Positions 1 to 7,845 of a stretch of 64,000 nucleotides of DNA are shown here, in pieces. The stretch is from CAVPDE01 sp964580575. Lineage in GTDB: Bacteria; Desulfobacterota; DSM-4660; Desulfatiglandales; HGW-15. The notes under the pieces were generated by a model, which was given only the letters and a program-made list of their open reading frames with translations, did no database searches and was not told the origin of the DNA. The translations under genes were made by a program, and so were the position numbers. The stretch's first letter is position 1. Every line of letters begins with the position of its first letter. The stretch spans positions 1 to 64,000 of the forward strand of contig CAZOLJ010000016.1 of assembly GCA_964580575.1 (NCBI GenBank), in the 5' to 3' direction.

Positions 1-91
1 TCTCCCCTCTGATGCCGATATCGGCCTTGTGCACGCCGGTAGCCGGATCAACCACGCTACCGCCTTTAATCAGCAGATCATATCCAGGCAT
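1..91 (-). CDS. Amidohydrolase-family protein, N-terminal fragment
   Basis: Thirty codons run from an ATG at 91 off the left edge of the window. A strong Shine-Dalgarno (AAGGAGGT) lies six bases before the start. The protein begins MPGYDLLIKGGSVVDPATG, the first beta strands typical of dihydroorotase, dihydropyrimidinase and D-aminoacylase type amidohydrolases (a D-x-L-I-x-G-G-x-V-V-D pattern). The metal-binding and catalytic residues lie outside the window, so substrate and exact family cannot be assigned. Confidence 0.7.
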   Translation of the reverse strand, partial: MPGYDLLIKGGSVVDPATGVHKADIGIRGE

Positions 92-186
92 GTTCAGACC
101 TCCTTGCCCAAAGTTGTATTATAATTATAACAATCAATCCTATTCGTCAAGGCCATTTTTTATGAATGCATAAAAAAGATGAACTC

Positions 187-322
187 GTAAAAAGCCAGAA
201 ACACTCTATTTAGTCATTCCCGCGGAGGCGGGAATCCAGTCTTTCTGAGGTGTTCTGGACTTCCGCCGGAGTCTACCCCCGCGAAGGCGGAGGCGGGAGT
301 GACGACCTGGGAGGCTTTTTAC
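187..322. repeat. MITE-like dispersed repeat with short terminal inverted repeats
   Basis: The 136 bp element is bounded by GTAAAAAGCC (187-196) and GGCTTTTTAC (313-322), which are perfect inverted repeats. Inside is a palindromic core, CATTCCCGCGGAGGCGGGAA, then a second GC-rich palindrome and GGAGTGACGA. Related but divergent copies lie near 10596, 15735 and 44637. It occupies most of the gap upstream of the FmdE-like gene; the remaining bases of 92-424 hold no gene that I can see. Confidence 0.7.
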
Positions 323-424
323 AAACGCATCAAAAAAAGAATGCCTGAGGGTAAATTCTTGACAAGGCGATTAGTTTATTGCATTTTTTGTATTATGTTA
401 ATCCTAATATAAGGATACAAGAAA

Positions 425-1156
425 ATGGTAAGTTTTGAAGAACTGCTCGCATCCTCTGCAAAAGCGCACGGCCATTTGTGCCCTGGGCAGGCGGTGGGCG
501 TGAGAATGGCCATGCTCGGGTGCCGACTCATCGGGCTGGAAGACCCCACCGAACACCATCAGATCAAGAAACTCCTAATCTATGTTGAAATGGATCGGTG
601 CGCTGCAGACGCCATCGCGCATGCCACCGGTGTGAAGCTGGGGCGCCGGTCCCTGAAGTTCACGGACTACGGGATCATGGCCGCCACCTTTGTAAACCTG
701 GAGACAGGTTCAGCCTTTCGAGTCCTTTCCACAGAAGAAGCGCGCGACCTTATCCCGCTTTACGCGCCCGGCGTCAAAGGAAAAGCTTCGCAGCAACTCG
801 AAGCCTATCAGCGCATGCCGGACAGCGTTCTATTTCGCGTTCAGCAGGTTCGAGTTCCCGTCAAAGACTGTGATCTGCCGGGGCCGACCCGCTACAAGGC
901 GGTCTGCTTCCGGTGCGGGCAGGTCGTGAGAGACCGGCGTGAAGTTCTGGTGAATGGAGAAGTGCTCTGCAAACCCTGTGCGCACGGAGCCTACTTCAAA
1001 GAGGCAAAAGAAATCACGTGGCCTGAAATGAACTGGACTCCCGCCTCCAGCGGGGTTTTCCGAGAGCCGCACCGCAAGCGGCATCTGCTCGATCCGGCGG
1101 AGATCAAAGAGAAGAGAGGGATCCTTCACTCGAACGCGGAAATCCCTCCCCACTGA
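425..1156 (+). CDS. FmdE-family protein with C-terminal zinc finger
   Basis: A 243-residue protein of the FmdE family, named after a gene found in operons of molybdenum formylmethanofuran dehydrogenase; the biochemical role is not settled. The family Cys/His motif is near the N-terminus (AHGHLCPGQ, about residues 14-22). A second conserved Cys lies in EMDRCAADA. The C-terminal third has a treble-clef zinc finger (CFRCG about 160, then CKPC about 25 residues on). The ATG is preceded by AAGGA. It is followed after 61 bp by a molybdopterin-binding protein gene on the same strand, which supports a role in molybdenum or tungsten enzyme maturation. The family call is solid; the function is inferred. 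Confidence 0.85.
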   Translation: MVSFEELLASSAKAHGHLCPGQAVGVRMAMLGCRLIGLEDPTEHHQIKKLLIYVEMDRCAADAIAHATGVKLGRRSLKFTDYGIMAATFVNLETGSAFRVLSTEEARDLIPLYAPGVKGKASQQLEAYQRMPDSVLFRVQQVRVPVKDCDLPGPTRYKAVCFRCGQVVRDRREVLVNGEVLCKPCAHGAYFKEAKEITWPEMNWTPASSGVFREPHRKRHLLDPAEIKEKRGILHSNAEIPPH

Positions 1157-1217
1157 TGGGCCACGAAACGATAACGGCTCTTGAGCCTTGATGCTCTTCC
1201 GATAAAGGAGATTTCGG

Positions 1218-2249
1218 TTGATCAAGAAAATCAAAGTCCAGGACGCTGTGGGCACCAAGCTTGCTCACGATATCACGGAAATACGCCCCGGTGAATTCAA
1301 AGGCCCCGCCTTCCGGAAAGATCACACCGTGTGCGACGGCGATATCTGTCACCTCCAAAACTTGGGAAAAGATCATCTCTATGTCCTCGATCTCGAACAG
1401 GACGAAATCCACGAAAACGAAGCCGCTCTCATCCTCGGTGAGGCTCTTTCCGGCGATGGGGTGAGATGTGAAGGGGCGCCAAAAGAAGGAAAAGTGCGAC
1501 TCCTCGCAGAGAGAGACGGGCTTCTCATGGTGGACACTGCCGCACTGGCCGCTTTCAACATGGTCGAGGAAGTCATGTGCGCGACTCTTCACCGGCACAC
1601 TCTGGTCAAAGCCGGCGAAATGGTCGCCGCCACCCGGGCCATTCCTCTGGCCATGAAGCGGGTACCCATTGAGCGAGCTGCAGCGATAGCAAAACAAAAC
1701 GGCGGGGCGCTCTCCGTCAAGCCCCTGCGCAAGGCCAAGGTCGGGCTGATCATCACAGGTAATGAAATCTATCACGGGCGCATCAAGGATCGTTTCGGTC
1801 CTGTCCTCACGGAAAAAGTCGCAACCCTGGGATCAGAGGTCGTGGGCGTGGATTTCGCAGCCGATGATTCGGAAATGATCGGCAAGGCCATTCGGAGCCA
1901 CCTGAGCAAGGGCTGCGATCTCCTGGTGCTCAGCGGAGGCATGAGCGTTGATCCCGATGATGTGACACGGCACGGCATTCGGCTGGGCGGAGCTACGGAA
2001 GTCCATTACGGCTCTGCGGTTCTTCCCGGGGCCATGTTTCTGGTCGCCTACATCGGCGATTTGCCCATTTTGGGAGTGCCGGCCTGCGCTCTTTACCACA
2101 AGACCACCATCCTGGATCTCGTTCTGCCCAGGGTTCTCGCCGGAGAGCATGTGACCAAGACGGAACTCGCTTTTCTCGGCCACGGCGGTTTGTGTCGCGA
2201 CTGCGAGGAATGCATCTATCCCCACTGCCCCTTTGGAAAAGGCTCCTAG
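1218..2249 (+). CDS. Molybdopterin-binding domain protein (MoeA/MogA-like) with Cys-rich tail
   Basis: A 343-residue protein. The second half (about residues 175-315) is a MoCF_biosynth domain, with the strand KAKVGLIITGNE and the motif LLVLSGGMSVDPDD expected of the molybdopterin-binding fold. The N-terminal 170 residues resemble the non-catalytic part of MoeA-like proteins but are short. The tail has a Cys cluster (CRDCEECIYPHCPFG) that could bind a metal. The start is TTG at 1218, supported by AAAGGAG seven bases upstream. With the FmdE gene it probably forms an operon for molybdopterin cofactor handling or sensing. It is not a full MoeA, so incorporation of molybdenum is not established. 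Confidence 0.82.
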   Translation: MIKKIKVQDAVGTKLAHDITEIRPGEFKGPAFRKDHTVCDGDICHLQNLGKDHLYVLDLEQDEIHENEAALILGEALSGDGVRCEGAPKEGKVRLLAERDGLLMVDTAALAAFNMVEEVMCATLHRHTLVKAGEMVAATRAIPLAMKRVPIERAAAIAKQNGGALSVKPLRKAKVGLIITGNEIYHGRIKDRFGPVLTEKVATLGSEVVGVDFAADDSEMIGKAIRSHLSKGCDLLVLSGGMSVDPDDVTRHGIRLGGATEVHYGSAVLPGAMFLVAYIGDLPILGVPACALYHKTTILDLVLPRVLAGEHVTKTELAFLGHGGLCRDCEECIYPHCPFGKGS

Positions 2250-2326
2250 AAGACTCCTGACCGGATCGGGATTGTGGTCGCTGGCGATTCCTCCAGCGCT
2301 TGAAGCTTTCCTGCCATGTAATTCAA

Positions 2327-2381
2327 GGAGTAAGCAGGAAAAAGACTGCCTACTGCTTTCTGCTTACTGCCTACTGGATCC
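2327..2381. repeat. 55 bp sequence duplicated across the assembly gap, left copy
   Basis: This 55 bp stretch ends exactly at the first N and is identical to 2482-2536, which begins exactly after the last N. It contains AGTAAGCAG and CTGCTTACT as inverted arms and belongs to the same family as the palindrome at 29146-29215. Confidence 0.85.
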
Positions 2382-2481
2382 NNNNNNNNNNNNNNNNNNN
2401 NNNNNNNNNNNNNNNNNNNNNNNNNNNNNNNNNNNNNNNNNNNNNNNNNNNNNNNNNNNNNNNNNNNNNNNNNNNNNNNNN
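2382..2481. other. Assembly gap (100 N)
   Basis: Exactly 100 unknown bases, the usual placeholder for a scaffold gap of unknown size. Both sides carry the same 55 bp, so the flanking contigs may simply overlap and the gap may not exist. Any reading frame running through it is meaningless. Confidence 0.95.
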
Positions 2482-2536
2482 GGAGTAAGCAGGAAAAAGA
2501 CTGCCTACTGCTTTCTGCTTACTGCCTACTGGATCC
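2482..2536. repeat. 55 bp sequence duplicated across the assembly gap, right copy
   Basis: Identical over 55 bases to 2327-2381, starting at the first known base after the gap. Either an assembly overlap or two real copies of a dispersed palindromic repeat. Confidence 0.85.
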
Positions 2537-2669
2537 CAAGGGTCAAAGAATTCCTTGACCGGAGAATCCAAGATATATTAGACTATTATGCAACTTGAAA
2601 CAGATGTCGAATCATGTCGGCCCGCAGCTTTGCGGTTGGCGGGTATCTTTTTGAAGGAGGCGATGAGCC

Positions 2670-2909
2670 TTGGAGCAGAGCAAAGACGTTTATAGAAAAG
2701 ATTATCGAGGGGTGAAGATCAAAACCACGGATGGGATCACATGGGAAGGGAAAGTCAACATCGGCATCAAAGCAAGGGTGGCCGATCTTTTCACAAAGAC
2801 CGATGACCCTTTCATTGTCGTGTCCGATGTTGAGCGAAAAGACGGCACCAAGACCGTGCTCTTTGTGAACAAAAACAACATCGTTTGGGTCGAGCCCGAA
2901 GACCACTGA
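2670..2909 (+). CDS. Conserved small hypothetical protein, 79 aa
   Basis: The start is TTG at 2670 with a strong GAAGGAGG nine bases upstream. The protein is hydrophilic, without signal peptide or membrane segment. It alternates short beta-type strands (GVKIKTTDGITWEGKVNI, then FIVVSDVERKDGTKTVLFVN), suggesting a small beta barrel. I do not recognise the family. A strong hairpin 24 bases after the stop supports a monocistronic unit. Function unknown. Confidence 0.75.
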   Translation: MEQSKDVYRKDYRGVKIKTTDGITWEGKVNIGIKARVADLFTKTDDPFIVVSDVERKDGTKTVLFVNKNNIVWVEPEDH

Positions 2910-2933
2910 GTCCGCGCCCGTTCATTTCTTCCA

Positions 2934-2972
2934 GGAAAGCAGAATGCCGCATTGAGCGGCATTCTGCTTTCC
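2934..2972 (+). terminator. Terminator hairpin after the 79 aa gene
   Basis: A perfect 17 bp stem (GGAAAGCAGAATGCCGC with its complement) closes a 5-base loop and the descending arm ends in a pyrimidine-rich TTTCCTT. It lies 24 bases after the stop at 2909, between this gene and the convergent FmdB-type gene. Confidence 0.75.
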
Positions 2973-3080
2973 TTCAGATCTTACGCCAGTCTATTCAGAA
3001 CCGAGCCCTTCCTTCACCTTGCCGGAGAACGCGATCCCTCCTTTCGCTTGCAAGGAGGCATCGCATCTCCATGGGCCAAT

Positions 3081-3245
3081 TTAACTTTTCTTGGACGTCA
3101 CCGTTTGAAAGGAGGAAATCTGCTGCTTGATCTTGCGGCTCTTGCACTTCGGACATTCCATTTTCTTCTTCTCGTACTCTGAAATGGACAGGACCAGGGT
3201 AAAACGCTTTCTGCAATTCTCACATTTGAATTCGTAATTAGGCAT
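3081..3245 (-). CDS. FmdB-family zinc ribbon protein, 54 aa
   Basis: The protein begins MPNYEFKCENCRKRF and continues to MECPKCKSRKIKQQ, giving the two CxxC knuckles (residues 8-11 and 31-34) of the FmdB / CxxC_CxxC_SSSS putative regulatory family, which forms a single zinc ribbon. A Ser-rich end (QQISSFQTVTSKKS) also fits the family. The ATG at 3245 has GGAG about eight bases upstream. It lies downstream of groEL on the same strand, separated by a repeat that may terminate transcription. The biochemical role of these proteins is unknown. Confidence 0.88.
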   Translation of the reverse strand: MPNYEFKCENCRKRFTLVLSISEYEKKKMECPKCKSRKIKQQISSFQTVTSKKS

Positions 3246-3283
3246 GGCAACGCTCCTTTCTCCTCAACCTTCGCACCGAGCAG

Positions 3284-3412
3284 ATCAAATCCCCCTCGCC
3301 CTGCTAAATCCCCTTTTTGCGGGGTCCGCCCCAGGCGAAATTTAACAGGGTGAGCCCCCCTTTTCTAAAGGAGGGATGGGGGGATTTTGAATGATCAAGT
3401 AAAATGACAATT
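3284..3412. repeat. Dispersed C/G-rich inverted repeat
   Basis: Runs of C (ATCAAATCCCCCT) on the left and runs of G (GGATGGGGGGATTTTGA) on the right form the arms of a long inverted repeat, followed by AAAATGACAATTC. A shorter copy with the same arms and the same AAAATGACA tail lies at 14428-14500. It sits between groEL and the FmdB gene and could fold as a terminator for groESL. Confidence 0.7.
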
Positions 3413-3429
3413 CATTCGGTGCGTTCGTA

Positions 3430-5055
3430 TTAGTACATATCCTCAGAAGGCATTGGAGGCATTGCAGGAGCCTTCTTCTTTTCCGGTTTTTCAGCAACCA
3501 TGGCCTCGGTCGTCAGGAGCAGACCTGCGACAGAGGCTGCGTTCTGAAGAGCAAACCGGGCCACCTTGGTCGGGTCAATGATTCCGGCTTCCAAGAGATC
3601 TTCGTACTTCCCGCTCTCCGCATTGAATCCGAAGTTGCCCTTACCTTCCGCCACCTTCTGAACGACCACTGAGCCCTCAAAACCCGCGTTGTTGGCAATC
3701 TGCCTCATGGGCTCTTCCATGGCCCGCCGGATGATGTTGACCCCCATCTTTTCCTCGCCCGTCAGGTCCAGCTTATCCAGAGCCTTGAGCACGCGCAGGA
3801 ACGCCACGCCGCCACCGGGAACAATACCCTCTTCCACTGCGGCCCGGGTGGCATTGAGCGCGTCTTCCACGCGGTCTTTCTTTTCCTTCATTTCAAGTTC
3901 GGTGGCTGCGCCTACATTGATCACGGCGACTCCACCGATCAGTTTCGCAAGGCGCTCCTGCAGCTTCTCCCGATCGTAATCGCTCGTCGTCTCGTCAATC
4001 TGGGCCCTGATCTGTTTCACCCTGCCTTCCAGAGCCTTTCGGCTGCCTCCCCCGTCCACGATGGTCGTGTTGTCCTTGTCCAGCGTCACTCTCTTCGCTG
4101 TCCCGAGATCATTGAGGGTCACGTTTTCGAGCTTCAAACCCAGATCCTCGCTGATGACCTGGCCGCCCGCCAGAACCGCGATGTCTTCCAGCATGGCTTT
4201 TCGCCGGTCCCCAAACCCGGGGGCCTTGGCAGCCGCCACCTTGAGCGTCCCTCTCAGCTTGTTCACGACCAGGGTCGCCAGGGCTTCGCCTTCCACTTCT
4301 TCTGCAATGATGAGAAGCGGCCGTCCCATTTTCGCGATCTGCTCCAGGATGGGAATCAAGTCCTTCATCACGCTGATCTTCTTCTCGTTGAGCAGAATGT
4401 AAGGATCTTCCAGATGAACTTCCATCTTTTCAGGGTCCGTCACAAAGTAGGGAGACAGGTACCCGCGATCAAACTGCATTCCTTCGACGATCTCCAGGGT
4501 GGTCTCCATACCCTTTGCTTCTTCAACCGTGATCACGCCTTCTTTTCCAACCTTCTCCATGGCCTCTGCAATGATGTCTCCGATGGTGCGGTCATTGTTT
4601 GCGGAGACCGTACCGACCTGGGCGATTTCTTTCTTCTCTTTAGTCGGTTTGGAGATCTTCCTCAGCTCTTCCACCACGATCTCGACCGCCTTTTCCAGTC
4701 CTCGCTTCAGAGCCATGGGATTGGCTCCCGCAGCGACCAGTTTGCTCCCCTCACGATAAATGCTCTGGGCTAGAATCGTCGCTGTGGTTGTCCCGTCGCC
4801 TGCGACATCCGAAGTCTTGGAGGCTACCTCTTTGACCATCTTCGCGCCCATGTTCTCGAACTTGTCTTCCAACTCGATTTCCTTGGCGACCGTGACACCG
4901 TCTTTGGTCGACTTCGGGGATCCCCAGCTCTTTTCGATTAGAACGTTTCGGCCTTTGGGTCCAAGGGTCACCTTGACCGCATCCGCCAGGGTGTCCACAC
5001 CCAACATCATCTTCTCACGCGCACTCATGCCGTATTTGATTTCTTTGCCTGCCAT
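3430..5055 (-). CDS. groEL: Chaperonin GroEL (Hsp60)
   Basis: A 541-residue GroEL, near the usual length. It assembles with GroES into the ATP-driven cytoplasmic folding chamber. The family start MAGKEIKYGMSAREKMM, the nucleotide site (AGDGTTTATILAQ, about residue 85) and the late motif EEGIVPGGG are all present. The ATG has a good purine-rich site upstream and groES lies 18 bases ahead in the same operon. The C-terminus is unusual: it ends APAMPPMPSEDMY rather than the flexible Gly-Gly-Met repeat of most bacterial GroELs. It is the only copy in the window. Confidence 0.98.
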   Translation of the reverse strand: MAGKEIKYGMSAREKMMLGVDTLADAVKVTLGPKGRNVLIEKSWGSPKSTKDGVTVAKEIELEDKFENMGAKMVKEVASKTSDVAGDGTTTATILAQSIYREGSKLVAAGANPMALKRGLEKAVEIVVEELRKISKPTKEKKEIAQVGTVSANNDRTIGDIIAEAMEKVGKEGVITVEEAKGMETTLEIVEGMQFDRGYLSPYFVTDPEKMEVHLEDPYILLNEKKISVMKDLIPILEQIAKMGRPLLIIAEEVEGEALATLVVNKLRGTLKVAAAKAPGFGDRRKAMLEDIAVLAGGQVISEDLGLKLENVTLNDLGTAKRVTLDKDNTTIVDGGGSRKALEGRVKQIRAQIDETTSDYDREKLQERLAKLIGGVAVINVGAATELEMKEKKDRVEDALNATRAAVEEGIVPGGGVAFLRVLKALDKLDLTGEEKMGVNIIRRAMEEPMRQIANNAGFEGSVVVQKVAEGKGNFGFNAESGKYEDLLEAGIIDPTKVARFALQNAASVAGLLLTTEAMVAEKPEKKKAPAMPPMPSEDMY

Positions 5056-5073
5056 CGCTCTTTCCTCCTCGCG

Positions 5074-5364
5074 TTACTTCTCGATAATTGCCAGAATATC
5101 GTCTTCTTTCATGATCAGATGCTCAACGCCGTCAATCTTGATTTCGGTCCCTGAGTACTTCCCGAACAACACCTTGTCCCCGGCTTTGACATCCAGAGCG
5201 ATTTTCTTCCCTTCATCATTCACCTTTCCGGGACCCACTGCAACCACTTTGCCCTCTTGGGGCTTTTCCTTCGCTGTGTCGGGAATGATAATACCTCCAG
5301 AGGTCTTCTCCTCTTCCCCAATCCGCAGCACCAACACTCTGTCATTCAACGGCTTCACTTTCAT
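5074..5364 (-). CDS. groES: Co-chaperonin GroES (Hsp10)
   Basis: A 96-residue GroES, full length, forming the heptameric lid of the GroEL chamber. Visible family motifs are the N-terminal MKVKPLNDRVLV, the mobile loop region EEKTSGGIIIPDTAKEKP (about residues 19-36) and the final DILAIIE. The ATG at 5364 has a strong Shine-Dalgarno (AGGGAGGT). It is the first gene of groES-groEL and is preceded by a sigma70-like promoter with a leader of roughly 110 bases. No CIRCE element (TTAGCACTC with its inverted partner) is visible, so HrcA control is not supported. Confidence 0.98.
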   Translation of the reverse strand: MKVKPLNDRVLVLRIGEEEKTSGGIIIPDTAKEKPQEGKVVAVGPGKVNDEGKKIALDVKAGDKVLFGKYSGTEIKIDGVEHLIMKEDDILAIIEK

Positions 5365-5479
5365 ATTCCATTAACCTCCCTTTAAGAAATTAAGATAATC
5401 GGCTACACCTGTATAAAGGTGCGCAGCAGACCAAAAGTAACTGACTGATATTATTGGCCTTACATAGATAGGCACAGAA

Positions 5480-5507
5480 ATTTTAAGCACCTTCGGAGTT
5501 TTGTCAA
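5480..5507 (-). promoter_or_regulatory. Sigma70-like promoter of groES-groEL
   Basis: On the minus strand TTGACA (5502-5507) and TAAAAT (5480-5485) are separated by 16 bases, close to consensus. The leader then contains the small hairpin CACCT/AGGTG before groES. Confidence 0.75.
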
Positions 5508-5552
5508 GACGGGATATTGAATTTATTCCGAAGAGTCATGCAAGAAGCATCT

Positions 5553-5738
5553 TTACCTTGCCCCTGACCAAATCGCACCTTCCTCGGCCAGGATCTCATA
5601 GGTCGCTTCGAGCATGCTGTCTGAGAATTGCTTGGGCGCAGGGATTTTCTTACCGCAGTGTGGGCAGCGGCTCGGTGGGTCATTGCCTTCACCGCCCGGA
5701 GAGCCCACACAGGTGCAAAGTTCGTCTGCTTCAGTCAT
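5553..5738 (-). CDS. Small zinc ribbon-like protein, 61 aa
   Basis: A 61-codon frame with a strong GGAGGA about eight bases before its ATG at 5738. The protein starts MTEADELCTCVGSPGG and has CTC near residue 8 and CPHCGKK at 25-31, a pattern compatible with one zinc site. The rest is helical and acidic. There is no signal peptide or membrane segment. It is divergent from the dodecin gene, and the groES promoter lies just beyond its stop. I do not recognise a named family; the ribosome site and Cys pattern are the main support. Confidence 0.6.
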   Translation of the reverse strand: MTEADELCTCVGSPGGEGNDPPSRCPHCGKKIPAPKQFSDSMLEATYEILAEEGAIWSGAR

Positions 5739-5803
5739 GATCGTCGTCCTCCAAGACCGGACAGTACCACAGGAATGTATGATTTCTCCACTTTTCTTTG
5801 CCC

Positions 5804-5832
5804 TTGACCTCCCTTCTGCTTTCCTGTATTCT
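5804..5832 (+). promoter_or_regulatory. Candidate promoter of the dodecin gene
   Basis: TTGACC (5804-5809) and TATTCT (5827-5832) with a 17-base spacer, about 60 bases before the dodecin start. Confidence 0.55.
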
Positions 5833-5892
5833 CCTTTTGACCTACCTGGCCAACTCGGCCTTAACATGAACCCTTACAGAAGGAGGTATGAC

Positions 5893-6108
5893 ATGGCAAA
5901 CAGCACGTACAAAATCATCGAACTGGTAGGAACGAGCGCAAAGTCATGGGAAGATGCGGCAAAGGGTGCCGTAGAGACAGCGGCCAAAAGCGTCAAGGAA
6001 CTGCGTGTCGCAGAAGTCACGAAGATGGACATGACGATTGAAAACGGCAAAGTCACAGCCTATCGGGCGAGGATCACGGTTTCCTTCAAGTACGTCAGAG
6101 CGGATTAA
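5893..6108 (+). CDS. Dodecin family flavin-binding protein
   Basis: A 71-residue protein of full dodecin length. Dodecins form hollow dodecamers that bind and buffer flavins. It begins MANSTYKIIELVGTSAKSWE and has the family features: the T-S-x-x-S-W-E-D-A turn before the helix, a central helix ending in VKELRVAEV, and a final strand ARITVSFKYV. The ATG at 5893 follows AGGAGG. An ATG at 5888 is out of frame. It is a single-gene unit ending at a terminator shared with the convergent polyferredoxin gene. Confidence 0.93.
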   Translation: MANSTYKIIELVGTSAKSWEDAAKGAVETAAKSVKELRVAEVTKMDMTIENGKVTAYRARITVSFKYVRAD

Positions 6109-6133
6109 CAGACTCAGAGAAACACTCAATCAA

Positions 6134-6164
6134 AAAAGCAGGGGGAGTTGTTCCTCCTGCTTTT
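6134..6164. terminator. Bidirectional intrinsic terminator
   Basis: A 13 bp stem with one G-U pair (AAAAGCAGGGGGA against TCCTCCTGCTTTT) and a 5-base loop has A and T runs on its two sides, so it can end transcription in both directions. It lies between the convergent dodecin and polyferredoxin genes. Confidence 0.85.
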
Positions 6165-6171
6165 CTTGTCT

Positions 6172-7845
6172 TTAGTTGGTTGTAAACCCGGCCGGGAGTT
6201 TTTTCTCATCTTTCACGGCCGGGCCTTCCGGTAATTCTTTTCCCTCTCGTTGATCCCTGTTGAGAATCGTGTGATCTTCGACCCTGTCCTTTGCATGAAA
6301 CACCAAGCCCAGCTCCCTGGCCTTTTCCTTGTAAGACCCGGAAGCAAGACGCAACTCTCCTAAGGGTTCAACGATGATCGCCGATTCGCCTGTGACAGGG
6401 CACTTGCATTCACAGTATCCGCATCCATTGCACTTGTCCTCATCGATCACCGGCACGGTAATGGGGTGTCCTGTCACGAACTGGGAAACGATCGCATTGT
6501 AAGGGCAGATCTCATCGCAGATGAGACACTTCTTGTCCTGCTCCCAGGCAATGCACCGTGTCTTATCGATTCTGGCTGTACCCACTTTAGCGAATGGTTT
6601 CTCTTCAAGCGTGAGTGGCCTGATCGCGGCCGTAGGGCACACCTCGCCGCAGAGGTTGCACCCCTGCTCGCAGCCCGCCAGTCTCGCAGTGATTCTAGGC
6701 GTCCACATCCCCGAGAGGCCTGCCTCAAACCACACGGGCTGCAGCGTGTTGGTGAGGCATCCCTTGATGCACTCCCCGCACCGCACGCACCGCGCCTGGA
6801 ACTCCGTTTCAGGGAGAGCTCCAGGCGGCCTGACGAGACCGGCAGATCTCAATGCCCGCGGAGTTTCGCCGCCGTGGAGATGATGAAGATTGGTCATGGT
6901 CAAGGCTGCAGCGGCCAGGCCTGTAGCCCCTGCACCCAGGACTCTGCGGCGATCCAGATTCACTTCCGGCGAGAGACGAGGGACCTTGGCGCCCGCTTTG
7001 AAAGCGATCGCTTTCTCAGGGCAAACCTCCTGGCACTTGAGGCAGGTGATGCACTCCGAATGGGCCGACTTAACGAAATCTGAACCAATGGCGCCCATGG
7101 GGCAAGCGCGCACGCACCGGCCGCAGCTCGTGCATTTTTCCGAAACCGCCCTTCGAAAAAGGGGCCTCAGGGAGAACAGAGCGAAAATAGCGCCCGCAGG
7201 ACAAAGGTTGCGGCACCAGAATCGCGGCTGGATCATGCCGAGCAGCAGGAGGCTCAGGACCATAAAAGCCACAAAGAGGTTCGTGTTGAAGAGAGGAACG
7301 GAGGAGCGCACATAGGAAAGGCTATCAAGGCCCAGGGGAGGGAAGAGCGGCCGCAAAAGATCGAGAAAGAGATTCGCGATCATCAAACCCATGGGATACA
7401 AAACAAAGGAGTAGAACCGCGTCATGAGGGACAGGGGCGAAAAAAGAAAGATCCAGGAGATGCCTACCAACGCAGAGCCTGCTAGGGCAATGAGGATGAA
7501 ATATTTCAAGCTCCTGAACCGGCCTGCCCCCTCAAAGTTGTTCTCGCCTTTGAGTTTTCCCCTTTTGCCGTTGACCCAATCCCAGAAGTCAATGGTAGCG
7601 CCCATGGGACAGATATAGCCGCAGAAAAAGCGGCCAAGGAAAAGGGCCAATGCCAGGACCACGAAGGCCCAGGCTGCTTTCGGGATAAAAGCACGGGCAA
7701 CCGACATGGATCCCAGCGAGATCAACGGATCCAGGCGGAGAAACAGATCCACCTCGAACCATGCGGGAAGAGGGTAGGCTGCAAGCCACAGCAGAAACAA
7801 GAACAGGAAGAAAAGGGGAATCTGGAGGAGGCGCTGGAACCTCAT
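6172..7845 (-). CDS. Membrane polyferredoxin, NapH-like and NapG-like fusion
   Basis: A 557-residue iron-sulfur protein. The N-terminal 220 residues hold about five membrane segments and the paired cluster motifs CGYICPMG and CRNLCPAG of NapH/RdxA-type proteins. Two 4Fe-4S ferredoxin motifs follow (CTSCGRCVRACP, CITCLKCQEVCP). Near residue 300 is an internal twin-arginine-like segment, DRRRVLGAGATGLAAAAL. The C-terminal part has four more Cys motifs (CVRCGECIKGC, CNLCGEVCP, CLICDEICP, CNGCGYCECKCP), as in NapG. It therefore joins a quinol-facing membrane protein and a periplasmic-type ferredoxin in one chain, probably passing electrons across or along the membrane. Its start overlaps the stop of the DUF362 gene (TGATG), so the two are translationally coupled. 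Confidence 0.9.
   Translation of the reverse strand: MRFQRLLQIPLFFLFLFLLWLAAYPLPAWFEVDLFLRLDPLISLGSMSVARAFIPKAAWAFVVLALALFLGRFFCGYICPMGATIDFWDWVNGKRGKLKGENNFEGAGRFRSLKYFILIALAGSALVGISWIFLFSPLSLMTRFYSFVLYPMGLMIANLFLDLLRPLFPPLGLDSLSYVRSSVPLFNTNLFVAFMVLSLLLLGMIQPRFWCRNLCPAGAIFALFSLRPLFRRAVSEKCTSCGRCVRACPMGAIGSDFVKSAHSECITCLKCQEVCPEKAIAFKAGAKVPRLSPEVNLDRRRVLGAGATGLAAAALTMTNLHHLHGGETPRALRSAGLVRPPGALPETEFQARCVRCGECIKGCLTNTLQPVWFEAGLSGMWTPRITARLAGCEQGCNLCGEVCPTAAIRPLTLEEKPFAKVGTARIDKTRCIAWEQDKKCLICDEICPYNAIVSQFVTGHPITVPVIDEDKCNGCGYCECKCPVTGESAIIVEPLGELRLASGSYKEKARELGLVFHAKDRVEDHTILNRDQREGKELPEGPAVKDEKKLPAGFTTN

Noticed and set aside
2233..2598. Reading frames running through the N run
   Set aside because: They depend on unknown bases and on the duplicated repeat.
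5365..5510. CIRCE/HrcA operator upstream of groES
   Set aside because: Neither TTAGCACTC nor its inverted partner is present in the leader or promoter.
5501..5740. Plus-strand frame of 79 codons over the groES promoter region
   Set aside because: It covers the promoter and is antisense to the 61-residue zinc ribbon gene, which has a strong ribosome site and Cys pattern.
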